Positions 9,290 through 18,142 of a stretch of DNA of 28,012 bases are shown here, one piece after another. The stretch comes from Chara braunii. Lineage: Eukaryota; Streptophyta; Charophyceae; Charales; Characeae. Both the position numbers and the translations under genes were made by a program. The stretch is from NCBI GenBank assembly GCA_003427395.1, contig BFEA01000367.1:39810-67821 (forward strand). The letters are read 5' to 3'. The notes below the pieces were generated by a model. It saw only the letters and a program-made list of their open reading frames with translations. It had not been told where the DNA came from and made no database searches. Position 1 is the stretch's first letter. Each line of letters begins with the position of its first letter.

Positions 9290-10395
9290 TTCTTAGTCGG
9301 ACGTTGGTCCTGGGCCCGGATTCGAGGTCCTTGTCTAGGACATCCCAAACCCTAGACTCTGCATGGAAGGGATCTCTCCCCGCACAGAGCCTATTTGCCC
9401 TGCCTGCCGAGACACTCAGCCTAAAGGTCAAAGGTGTCGTGGAAGCCGCATGACTATTCCTTCAGCCATGCAATATCGTGAAGGGGTAAGCCTTCACGAT
9501 ACTTCGAGACTGACACTTGAGTGTCATAGGCGGTACTCAGATCCACAAGGGACCGCTTGATTATGGGCACTACATAGTACGCCATCATTGCGGTCGCTTG
9601 CGTATTCATGCATCGCTAGTCGATATGAGTTAGCCCTACGTCCGCGCGGTTTTATACTAAGTCTCGTGTGCGACGCCTATCCGAGTCCCACATCGGAAAG
9701 TTAGGGGTCGGTTGCTGAAGGGATTAGGATTGTGCGCGATGTTAGGCGTCGAGTTGTTTTGCTTGGCGTCGTTTCGTACGTGTGCATGCGTGCGTGCGTT
9801 TTATTTTTATATCCCGTAAGTGGTGTATGTGTGGTGTGTAGGGTACGTGTTGTCGCTTTGTTTGTTCAGTATCGTTCTGTATATGTATGAGTACGTGTGA
9901 GTGTGTATTTTTATTTTTATGTTTTTTTGGAGTGGTGTGCGCGTGGAGTGTGGGATGCGTCCTAGTCGACCGACGACGAGTCGAGCTTGGGACCTCAGCC
10001 CCCCAAGACGTCGGTTCGCGTGCAGGTTCAATTGAGGCGTATTACCACGCGTACCCCCTATGCTACAGCAAACGAGAAACGCCCTCGGTTGGTCCACCTC
10101 TTCGATTGCAGCTGATTAGCCTTCGTATTGTGGACTGGTAGCTCGGCGGGGATATACCCACCGAAGGGAGGTGACAACTCCCGTAAGGTGGAGGTAAGTC
10201 GTGCCTCGCGTAGGCCTTATCCTGTCGTAGGGGCTCGCAAGAGGTATGGCTGGCGCACTCGGCCGGAGCGGCTTGTGGAAGCCCCATATGCATTTGCAAC
10301 GAGGATTAAAACCAACTCCTGCGTGACGCGGCCGGGAGGGTTCCGCGCTGCCTTGTGCGGTGCCGGATCGATGCGCTCGACAACGCAACTGGGGA
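9290..10395 (-). repeat. Inverted dispersed repeat, copy A (LTR-like or SINE-like)
   Basis: The reverse complement of this span is similar to 22775-23640 in blocks that keep order. Examples: GTCGAGCGCATCG versus GTCGAGTGCATCGG, GGAACCCTCCCG in both, GCTGTAGCATAGGGGGT in both, CTGCACGCGAACCG in both, and GGTCCTTGTC versus GGTCCTTGTCC. Identity looks near 65-75 percent by eye, with a GT-rich insertion in copy A near 9780-9940. It holds a hairpin with 11-bp arms (TATCGTGAAGG/CCTTCACGATA, 9474-9501) and TGACACT/AGTGTCA (9511-9526). The minus strand has a TAGCATAGGGGG stretch resembling a pol III A-box, but the B-box is weak. The identity of the family is unknown; a solo LTR is one option. Confidence 0.65.
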
Positions 10396-10399
10396 AATT

Positions 10400-10990
10400 C
10401 AGGCAGTTGCGCAGCGCCAGTTGGTTGAGAGCGCCCAGGCCTAGGCTACCTCTTTCGAATGTAACTGAGGCACGCCTCAGACCAGATTCGCTACATGGAC
10501 CCAACACAGGCCGTAGGCAGTTAGACATGGGCAACCACCACAGGCCCAGGGCCTGATTTGTTTGGACTGGGGCTTAGCCTCTCTGGGCCTACCGGAAGCT
10601 TCTGGGCAAGGGCCCAACACAGCCTGGTTGCACGCAAGCAGGCAGGCCACTTCCATTTAGGAAAGGGCCTGCCCACCCATTCGACATTCGGGCACTGGCT
10701 GCATGTTGCACAAGCGCTGTTGCGCTAACCCTGGCCAGCGCTCACGCGCTCACGGGCGAGCTGGAAGGAGCAGACAGCCATAGCCGAGTTGCGTTGCTAT
10801 ATGTTGGATGGGGCGCATGGTGGCAGACAACTACAGATAGAGTAGAATATTCTTTGTCGCATTGCAATATGTAATAGAATAATCTAAAAATAGATTTAAC
10901 CTTCCCTGTAGGATCTGACAGTGGTTGACACTTAACTACCTAACTGTCTCTGTCTAGGCCGACCGGAATTAGTTGTATATATACTCGGTT
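10400..10990 (+). repeat. 5' LTR remnant of gypsy copy 1
   Basis: Blocks shared with 17270-17700 in the same order include AGTTGGTTGAG, GGCCTACCGGAAGCTT, CCAT(T/A)TAGGAAAG and GCTATAT near the end. The divergence is considerable, which suggests an old insertion. The left boundary is obscured because the sequence up to about 10395 belongs to a different repeat. The right boundary is uncertain. Confidence 0.5.
10976..10983 (+). promoter_or_regulatory. TATA-like box upstream of gag
   Basis: TATATATA lies about 70 nt before the gag start codon at 11053, in sequence TTGTATATATACTCGG. It is a plausible LTR promoter TATA box. No matching motif was found at the same place in the 3' LTR, so the call is weak. 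Confidence 0.3.
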
Positions 10991-11052
10991 GTGTGTCATG
11001 CTGAGGTAGGATTCAGTGTGGATTCTAGTTTAGATCACACACACTGTATCTC

Positions 11053-12620
11053 ATGAGTGATGCAAGCACTAGTGAGGAGGAGTTGTTAGTGGACGACCGT
11101 AGGACCACTCGTAGAACTGCTCTCAGTCGACCTTTGACTTTCCTAGAGTTAGGTCCAGGAGACGAGAGGAGGCTGAGGAGAGAGGCTAGAGAGAGAGAGC
11201 AGCGGCGAGGAGAGCGAGAAACGTCGCGACCAGCGCCAGGTCTAGAACTATAGCTAGCACAGGTGCAACCATGGCCACCTCCTCCATGTCGCAGGCCTCT
11301 ACACAGGCCACGTCGTCAGGAGTCAGTCAAAGTGGTTCTCAGGTTTTCGTTAGCAGAAGTGTTGGCTCGTGAGTCAGCCAGCAGGCTCAACTCACGCCGG
11401 GGGATTATGAAATCCTCCAAGCAGAAAAACTTTAGGATGAGCTGTAGCGACAGTTGGGTGAGACGGCAGAGAGAAGAAGAAGAGCTATAATGAGGAAAGT
11501 TAGACTAGGTAGTAGATTGCAAGAACTAGGCACGCTAGAAGCACTACATGAGTCCACACTAGATCCCGCTATGCAAGCACTGCAGAATTCGCTCCTGTGT
11601 GTGGCGTAGACGCGGGTTGTTCAGCAGGAAGTGTTGGCTGAACTAGTGGCAAGCCAGTAACGAATTCTAGCTGCATTTAAGGCTCCTCGCCCAGTGATGA
11701 GGCAGCCTCAGTTTGCTGTGGCTCCCCCATCGGTTGTGGGTTCATCAATAACGTTGTCGCCGGTTCGGCCCTCATTCTCACCTATGTTTGGGATGCCCCC
11801 TCCAGGTGGTTATGTGGCAACTAGTGGTCCAGTCCTTAGAGTCACTGTCGTACCATCGACGACAGTGGTTACTACAGTCCCATTGTCAAGCCAGACCCTG
11901 GTTAGTGTGCAGCAACCTGTTTCGGTGGCTATGCAGCCACTGCAGCAATCTCCTAGGCCAATGCAGTCTATGCAGTGGATGACCAAAATACCCTTGCTGA
12001 GTCCTAAGCCCTTCTCTGGCGACAGGAAGAAGGATGAGGACTTGGATACCTGGGTGAGGACGGTGCCTACCTATGTGAGGCACAAGCTCACCAGAGCGGA
12101 GCAAGAAGTTGTAGTGGCTGCCTCCTTTTTAGAAGGGTCAACAATCTTTGTGCCAAAGGTACAAGAATGTTCGCGAGCTCACGGATACCGTAGAACGTCT
12201 CCTCGTGGTACCTGGTGTGCGCTATGACCAGCAGGTACTCCTCACGGATTACCTTAGATGTCTGCCTTCAGAGGTTAGGACAAAGCTGGTGAATGAGGCC
12301 TATGTCGAACAGCAACACTTCGCTTCTTTCAGCAAGAAGGCCTTAGATATAGAGGCAAAGCTGGGGTCCGCGCACCAGAGTCAGGGAGATGGTAGGAAGA
12401 AGAGACTCCCCCAAGACTGGAAGAAGAAAGGGCAACTAATGTTTGTCGACCACGATGGTCAGGCGATAGAAATTGACGACTTCCCGGACCTTGAGGAGGA
12501 GACAGAGCATGATGGGGCCAGCGAGACTTCGAAAGGGGGAGTCGTGGCACCCATCAAAGAAAAGGCTAGGGGGACCGGGAAGAAGAAGGTAGGCCGGTCT
12601 ACGGGTCGGGCGACCAAGGA
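11053..12620 (+). pseudogene. gag: Gag of gypsy copy 1, frameshifted, 5' portion
   Basis: The start is ATG 11053 (MSDASTSEEELL), an acidic then Arg/Glu-rich N-terminus (11053-11253). Coding-like sequence continues in other frames at 11263-11490 and 11694-12140, where the retrotransposon gag region reads KPFSGDRKKDEDLDTWVRTV and then VVVAASFLEGS. A frameshift near 12130-12150 moves it to the frame of 12148, giving NVRELTDTVERLLVVPG, then LRCLPSEVRTKLV and a Lys/Arg-rich tail GTGKKKVGRSTGRATKE. At about 12621 the gag sequence stops at the mitochondrial insert and resumes at the zinc knuckle at 13432. Gag would form the particle that packages element RNA; this copy cannot make it. Confidence 0.75.
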
Positions 12621-12624
12621 ACGT

Positions 12625-12810
12625 ATAGTTTATTTGTGTTCAAGTGTGTCTGGAGCATCAAAATGGTGTGATGGAATGATAAATAGTTTGAATGCTAATC
12701 AATTGCAATCTATGAATCAAAATTACGTACGTTCAATGGGAGAAATTAGTGTCTCCCAAGTGATCAAAAGAAAGGCACTGGAAAACAACATCACTTGTTT
12801 TTCGAAGTGA
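12625..12810 (+). pseudogene. atp8: atp8 (ymf19/orfB) C-terminal fragment, mitochondrial origin
   Basis: The frame reads VYLCSSVSGASKWCDGMINS, later GEISVSQVIKRKALENNITC, and stops at 12810. Plant mitochondrial atp8 has a matching C-terminal pattern of the form 'SYxYSSxxxxSxWC ... GEIS ... RNxLxNIS'. ATP8 is a membrane subunit of the mitochondrial ATP synthase FO sector; the N-terminal membrane part is absent here. By chance the fragment is in frame with the preceding gag, so one 220-codon frame (12148-12810) runs gag into atp8. Identification is from remembered family pattern and should be checked. Confidence 0.6.
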
Positions 12811-12840
12811 TCGCTTCGTGCGTTTTTATAAACCCAAGAT

Positions 12841-12903
12841 TTATGCTTTACGCGAGCAACGCAGGCTTTTAGAGTCTGGACCTTTCCATATAGATCGTGA
12901 CAT
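12841..12903 (-). pseudogene. rps19: rps19 N-terminal fragment, mitochondrial origin
   Basis: Starting at ATG 12903 on the minus strand the frame reads MSRSIWKGP, the nearly invariant start of mitochondrial and bacterial-type S19, then diverges (DSKSLRCSRKA) and stops at 12841. It begins 3 bases after the rpl2 stop codon, matching the rpl2-rps19 order of the conserved ribosomal protein cluster in plant mitochondria. The abrupt loss of similarity after nine residues marks a rearrangement or an insert junction between about 12811 and 12876. Confidence 0.65.
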
Positions 12904-12906
12904 AAC

Positions 12907-13428
12907 TTAATTCTTTTGTTTTTTTACTACTATTTTAAATCCACCTTTGGTTGGTTTTCCCCAAGGAGAAACAGACCTTCGACCTCCTTTTGTACATCCT
13001 TCTCCTCCTCCAAGAGGATGGTCTACAGGATTCATAGCAACACCACGAACAACGGGTCGTCTTCCTAACCATCTACTTTGCCTTGCCTTCCTAATATTGT
13101 GCTTACCATGATTCTCATTTGAAACAATACCAATGGGAGCTCGACATTGAGAATTTATAGATGCTAATGCGCCTGAGGGTAACCGCAACCTGACGATTGC
13201 CTCATGTTTTTGAATCAATTGAGCAAAAGTCCTTGCATCCCGAACAAATTTGGCACCTTGGCCTGGATTCCATTCAATATTATGAATCAAAGTACCCACT
13301 GGTATATATGCTAATTGTACACAATTTCCCAAAGCTTGCTCCAGGTTCCCAAATCTATGCACATTATTCATGACTGGGCTACGGAAAAACACAACTCCCA
13401 ACCCACATGGGACCAAGTTGCTAGGGGT
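12907..13428 (-). pseudogene. rpl2: rpl2 C-terminal portion, mitochondrial type
   Basis: The minus-strand frame contains PVGTLIHNIEWNPGQGAKF, SRWLGRRPVVRGVAMNPVDH, and near the end GGGEGCTKGG and SVSPWGKPTKGGFK, which are hallmark C-terminal motifs of ribosomal protein L2. The tail TKGGRxSVSPWGKPTKGGF is of the plant mitochondrial type rather than plastid. The nearly universal PHGGGEG is PLGGGEG here and the usual Arg after GEG is Cys, so the copy is probably non-functional. L2 sits at the peptidyl transferase centre of the large subunit. The N-terminal half is missing; codons upstream of about 13428 are gag sequence on the other strand. Nothing suggests a promoter or targeting peptide. Confidence 0.85.
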
Positions 13429-13431
13429 ACG

Positions 13432-13473
13432 TGTATGAACTGTGGCAACTGTGGCCACACGTCCAGAACGTGC
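13432..13473 (+). pseudogene. Gag zinc knuckle of gypsy copy 1
   Basis: The frame reads CMNCGNCGHTSRTC, a perfect CX2CX4HX4C nucleic-acid-binding knuckle, a few bases beyond the mitochondrial insert. A stop follows within a few codons. Copy 2 has the equivalent CINCVEYDHQQFKC at 20246-20287. This fixes the right edge of the insert. Confidence 0.8.
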
Positions 13474-13780
13474 GAGGTAAGAAAGTCCTAACGAGGGTAG
13501 CCTCTTTATCGGTGGTGGGACTATCTTCGAACCCTGGCGGTGCTTCTGCGAGCACTTCGCAGGGAAACACCTCGGGCCAGTAGGAGTTTTAGCCGCTCTT
13601 ACTCGTGCTGAAGTGATAACGTTGCCTTCCCCACTTCAGGCGTTGGCCAGGGCTAGTGACCCCAGTATCGCCCCGCAGACATGTCCAGACCCACCGACGC
13701 TCTGTTCGAGAGATGTGTTTGAGTCCCTAGAAGAGTTAGAGACTGAGCGGTAAGGGAAGGACCCCAGAGATTCTTGGGCA

Positions 13781-14335
13781 ATGATCAGTAGAGGTCCAAA
13801 GGGTGAACATTTTGTGGTAGAGGTTGATGTAGGTGGGCACCAAGTTGGCGCCTTCGCAGACATAGGCTCTACACGAAACTTCATCAGTCGTGCTTGTGTG
13901 GATAGACTGCGCTTAGGGGACCAATTGCAGAGGCTTAGCAGAACTGTAGCTTCTACGCTGGCCAACAAGCACCAAATGATTGTTAAAGACTATGTCAAGG
14001 ACGTAGTCTATTCCTTCTCTTATGAAGGAGGGGAAGTGAGACATAAAATCTCATTCCTGGTCAGCGGCGAACTGCCCTTCGATATGCTACTAGTTATGTA
14101 CTACCTCGGGGTCGCTCAACCTCAATTTGATTGGGATAGGAAGGTGTTGATACACAAGCTGCCAAATGGTAGAACCGTTAAACTGCAGAAGTATAAAGCT
14201 AGCAGTCTAGTGGATAATTACGGCTGCATGTGTGCCTCCTCTTTCTATAACTACTACAAGCAGAATCGCGAGGAGGGCATGTATCTAGTCTTTGCCTCTG
14301 AGAAAGGGGAGGCCGTTAAGACACCCTCGAGATAG
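13781..14335 (+). pseudogene. pro: Retropepsin-like protease region of gypsy copy 1
   Basis: A 184-codon frame includes GAFADIGSTRNFIS, the active-site block equivalent to 'xxDSGATHNFIS' of gypsy proteases, then LPFDMLLVMYYLGVAQPQFD, equivalent to 'DMLLGMDWL...IDW'. The residue after the catalytic Asp is Ile instead of Ser or Thr, and copy 2 shares this. In copy 2 the second block reads NMLLGMSRS. The frame ends at 14335; the reverse transcriptase follows in a different frame. The protease would cleave the Gag-Pol precursor. Whether an Ile-variant site can be active is doubtful. Confidence 0.75.
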
Positions 14336-14439
14336 AATCAGTCGTCGCAACATATTCAGACCTTTCTTAGGAGCCCACAGGCGTGGTAGAAAGGGAGGTC
14401 GTCCATGCAATAGAAGTTGTCCCAGGTAGTAAGGTACCT

Positions 14440-15807
14440 AGAGGATGAATCTATAGGATGTCTCCTGCGGAGTTGGATACCCTTATGGTGCGCCAGTACT
14501 ATTTGTTCCTAAGAAGGGAGGTACACTAAGGATGTGCATTGACTATAGGGGCCTCAATGCCATCACCGTTAAGAACGCGGAGCCCCTACCCCGCATCGAC
14601 GACCTACTGGATAAGAGTGCAGGGATGCCGATACTTCACAAAGATAGATCTGAAGTCCGGATACCATCAAATTGCCATTAGACCTGAGGACCAACACAAA
14701 ACCGCATTTCAGACTAGGTACGGTCAGTACGAGTTTGTGGTGATGCCCTTTGGCCTATGCAATGCACCTGGTACATTCCAGCACGCAATGAACATGATAT
14801 TTCATGGGTACTTAGACAAGTTTATCGTCGTGTACCTCGACGATATTCTTATCTTTAGTAGGACTGTAGAGGAGCACGCTGAGCACTTGAAAATAGTGCT
14901 AGGTCTCCTAAGACAGCACTTGTACAGGGTTCACTTGGAAAAATGAGAGTTCGGTTGCACCAAGATCTTGTACTTAGGTCATGACATCTCCGCGGATGGA
15001 TTGAGGCCGGACGATGATAAGGTGGTTAGCATACGTGACTGGCCCAGGCCTCGGATTGTTACTGAGGTCAGATCGTTTTTGGGGATGACGGGCTACTATC
15101 GTCCGTTTGTTAAGAACTATAGTACTATAGCTTCCCCGTTAACAGATCTAACTCGACTTGATACCCCTTGGGAGTGGACTGAAGAGTGTGAGGCGGCCTT
15201 CAGGAAACTGAAGTATGCTCTGACACACTACGAAGTCCTCAAACTTCCCGGCCCTGATAAACCCTTTGTTGTGACCATAGACGCCAGCCAATATGGCATA
15301 GGCGCGGTCCTGACGCAAAAGGAGGGGCCAAAGTTGAGACCGATCAAGTATATGAGCAAAAAGATGCCATCTCAAAAACTAGCCAGGTCTACTTACGAGC
15401 GTGAGCTCTATGCCCTTTACCAAGCGCTGGTCCATTGGAGACACTATCTCCTTGGCAGATTTTTCAGTGTAAGATCTGACCATGAGACCCTGCGCTGGAT
15501 CAAGACACAACTGGTACTCTCAGATGCACTCAAGAGATGAATACAAGTGATAGACACGTATGACTATCAACTTGATCCTATCAAAGGAGAGTACAATAAA
15601 GTAGCGGATGCACTATCGCGAAGGGAAGACTATCTGGGCGCGTTGGTGACTGAATTTAACATATCTGATGACCTAACTCGATCTTTGGTGGAGGCCTACC
15701 AGCAAGATTCAGTTATGTCTGAGATCGTCTGTAAGTTCAAAGAGAAGGATAAAGTAACTCCTGACGAATTTGCGATGGTTGATGGCTTGTTGTTTGTGTG
15801 TTCCTAA
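14440..15807 (+). pseudogene. pol: Reverse transcriptase and RNase H of gypsy copy 1
   Basis: The RT shows [36 protein letters not shown] and an intact catalytic VYLDDILIF. RNase H shows VTIDAS (Asp near 15280), YERELYA, RSDHETLRW and VADALSRR. Defects: about 58 bp lost near 14480 compared with copy 2 (removing RRQLKKLIEKGWIQPSTSP), an extra base near 14620, TGA at 14944 where the family has Cys after EK, TGA at 15538 (probably from Trp), and a frameshift near 15800. RT copies element RNA into DNA and RNase H removes the template. The catalytic residues survive but the frame does not. Confidence 0.9.
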
Positions 15808-17105
15808 TAGTGAGTCTTTGCGTAGTTTATTTTTAGGGGAATGTCATGATGCAACTGGACATTTTGGCTATAGAAAGACATCAGCTAACTTAGTACAAAA
15901 GTTTTGGTGGCCCACAATGATGCAGGGTGCAAAGAAATATGTAGAGACCTGCCAAGTTTGTCAACGTGACAAACCAAGGACACATGCACCTTTGGGATTG
16001 ATTTTTTTCCTATCCCTGCTGGACTTGGGCAAAGTGTGTCCATGGATTTCATGGATACTCTAGTGACCAGCAAGTGTGGAAAGAGGCATATATTTGTTAT
16101 TGTGGATAGATTCACTAAATATGCAAGACTAATTGCTATGCCTGAGACAACCAAAATTGACCACATCATCAAGCTCTTTATGGATAATTCGGTCTACCTG
16201 CGTCTATAGTTAGTAACAGGGACGTTAGATTCACCAGCGAACTGCAGATGGGCACCCAACTCCAAATGACATCATGGAACCACCCTGAGTCAAATGGCCA
16301 GGCTGAAGAGATGAATCGTGTAGTACAACACCTGCTTCGGCATTACATCAAGCCAAGTCGGGATGACTGGGACAAAAAGTTGCCTCTCGTCGCCAACCTG
16401 TACAACAACGCTGTGCACAGTACTACTGGAGTGACTCCCAACCAACTACATCTTGGTTTGAAGCCCAGATCTGCACTTGACTTCCTGCAACCAGAAAGAC
16501 AACCCACTGCAGCACCTGGCAGCATAGAGTTTGCTGTCAAGTACGAACAGATGCTGCAGTAGGCCGTCAAACATATTAGAAAATCTCAGGATGCCATGAT
16601 CACATCTGAGAATAAGCATAGACGACCCTCTAACTTTCAGGTAGGTGAACGAGTCTGGGTAAAATCATCTGAACTAGGTCAAGAGTTGGGAATTTCACGC
16701 AAATTAATGCCACAGTACTTTGGGCCCTAGGAGATCTTAGACATTGTAGGGCATCAACCAGATGGACCGTCATACGTGATTCGCATTCCTGCACACTTAC
16801 GTACTTACCCTGTTTTCCATGCATCCAAGTTGGCACCTTTCGCTGTCACTGATCAGTTTCCCTTAAGGAGATCAATGCTGCCCCCAACCATGGATGGAGA
16901 CGTGGAGCACAAGCTGATGCCTGTACCCAAACCTCCAGGAAGGGGTCGACCGCCAAAGCCACAGATGCAATACCGAGTGCGGTTCAGACATCACATTGAT
17001 CCTCAAGAAGACCGGTGGTTCACAAGAGAGAAATTAATGAAGACTGCTCCCCAAATCATCTCAAGCTACGAAAGAAAGTTGAAAGGGAAGCAGCTTGATA
17101 CATAA
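15788..17105 (+). pseudogene. Integrase of gypsy copy 1 with GPY/F and C-terminal tail
   Basis: The zinc-binding N-domain (HDATGHFGYRKT ... CQVCQRDK, an HHCC pattern) lies at 15838-15970. The core has SMDFMDTL and then IVSNRDVRFTS, where the second catalytic Asp of the usual 'SDRD' is Asn. Several codons are missing before MGTQLQMTSWNHPESNGQAE, which carries the catalytic Glu. The GPY/F module reads KLMPQYFGP then a TAG at 16728 in place of Trp, followed by YPVFHASKL. The tail MQYRVRFRHHIDPQEDRWFT resembles a degenerate chromodomain. Further lesions are a TAG at 16560 and frameshifts near 16020 and 16195. Integrase would insert the DNA copy; this one is dead. Confidence 0.85.
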
Positions 17106-17125
17106 GAACTTCTCAGAGGACTATC

Positions 17126-17144
17126 GAAGAAAAGGAGGAGGGAA
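17126..17144 (+). promoter_or_regulatory. Polypurine tract of gypsy copy 1
   Basis: The purine run GAAGAAAAGGAGGAGGGAA lies about 25 nt after the last stop codon and directly before TGTGAGG, the probable first bases of the 3' LTR. That is the expected plus-strand primer site of an LTR retrotransposon. Confidence 0.65.
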
Positions 17145-17750
17145 TGTGAGGATCTGGGTCCTCGGCAGGCCTAAGAGGGCCCTACTGCAGATGTGCCCGC
17201 CCTAAGTGAAGGCGGGCCTAACAAATCACGAGAGGCCCTCAACTGTCAATTTCGTATTTGGGGGTCCACGTAGTTTCTACGCGAGAGTTGGTTGAGGGGA
17301 AACGCAGGCCGAGCAGCAACACATTCCACGGTCTGCTGGGCCTTTCCAAGAATGCAGGCCCTGGGCGAGAATCGCAGCCTCATACACAGATAGTTGTGAG
17401 GCCCAACCGTAAGAGGCCCAGTAGCTGCAACACAAGTGCAGCATCCTGGGGCCTACCGGAAGCTTTTGGGCCTAGGCCAGTCCAGCCAGGCTGCAAAGGC
17501 AGAAGGCTTATTCCATATAGGAAAGAGCTCGCCAAGGGCAACCTCATTCAAACACTCGCATGCTAGTGGCAGCGCTGCTGGAGCAGACGCTCGTGGGCTG
17601 CTGCTGGCGCTGAGAGGCGAGGTGCAAGCGCGTGCGGTCGTGCAGGGAACAGGGCGCTGCTGAGGGCAGCGCTATATCCCAACCTCCATAGCTGGCTGAG
17701 GGCTTGGTTGTACAGTGAGGTGCAGGGGTGGTCTTCGGGTGTACAAAGGG
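17145..17750 (+). repeat. 3' LTR of gypsy copy 1
   Basis: It begins TGTGAGGATC right after the polypurine tract and contains blocks colinear with 10400-10880 (AGTTGGTTGAG, GGGCCTACCGGAAGCTT, CCATATAGGAAAG, GCTATATCCCAACC). It is GGCC-rich. The right boundary is uncertain because the 5' LTR is also degraded; similarity fades after about 17690. Confidence 0.55.
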
Positions 17751-18142
17751 AAGACGTGGGGAGTAAGACGAGGGAGAGAGAGAGAAGGACGATGATGATG
17801 AGGATGATGTGAGGGCACTTACCTGGTATTGGCGATGGTCTGCATGGGCGACATCTTCAAGTACTTCGGAGGTTGCTGACGTCAACAGTTGCATTGTCAA
17901 TTAGTAGGCTAGTAGTAGTTGTGTAGGGAGTAGGCTGGGCGCCGAGCGCCAAGTAGGGAGATAGGGACTGGATACATATGTTGGTGGTGGGGAGAGCAAG
18001 CTCTCATAGACATTGGTTTTCAGTGCTACGATTCGCCATTGGTGTCATATTGGTGCAATGCTGATTTTTGAACATTGGCTTTCAATGTGATTGTGCAATC
18101 TGAATATTGTCATCTTGCTATTGCTCATTTTCCTTGCACAAA
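17751..18142. other. Spacer between 3' LTR and purine-rich minisatellite
   Basis: Nothing is recognised apart from a GA-rich and GATGAT-rich run near 17765-17812. It could include the end of the LTR. Confidence 0.3.

Larger units (their letters stand above)
12625..13428. other. Mitochondrial DNA insert (NUMT) within gag
   Basis: About 800 bp carries mitochondrial ribosomal protein genes in the minus orientation (rpl2, then rps19 starting 3 bases after the rpl2 stop) and an atp8-like segment in plus orientation. Gag sequence stops before it and resumes after it. The tetramer ACGT is present at both edges (12621-12624 and 13429-13432), consistent with microhomology joining or a 4-bp duplication. 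Compared with gypsy copy 2, roughly 75-100 bp of gag before the zinc knuckle appears missing, suggesting a deletion at the insertion site. atp8 and rps19 fragments are convergent and abut, so the insert may join two mitochondrial pieces. Confidence 0.8.
10400..17750 (+). mobile_element. Degenerate Ty3/gypsy LTR retrotransposon (copy 1)
   Basis: The domain order is gag, zinc knuckle, protease, reverse transcriptase, RNase H, integrase and a GPY/F-type C-terminus, which is diagnostic of Ty3/gypsy (Metaviridae). Partial LTR similarity flanks it: GGGCCTACCGGAAGCTT at 10585 and 17450 lies in colinear blocks, together with AGTTGGTTGAG near 10420 and 17286. All frames are broken by stops and frameshifts, so it is non-autonomous. 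A mitochondrial DNA insert splits gag. No primer binding site could be identified, and the 5' LTR appears truncated by the repeat ending near 10395. A second copy of the same family lies at 19890-21738. Confidence 0.85.

Noticed and set aside
9960-10110. tRNA gene or clear SINE head on the minus strand
   Set aside because: An A-box-like TAGCATAGGGGG is present in both repeat copies, but no cloverleaf could be drawn and the B-box is poor, so only the repeat is called.
10900-11052. Primer binding site complementary to a tRNA 3' end
   Set aside because: No TGGTATCAGAGC-like or other recognisable tRNA-complementary start was found; GTGGTTGACAC near 10921 is not a match.
12907-13458. Functional nuclear rpl2 transferred from mitochondria
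   Set aside because: It lacks the N-terminal half, has changes at invariant sites (PLGGGEG), has no targeting peptide or promoter, and sits inside a dead retroelement. The first codons from 13458 are antisense gag, not rpl2.
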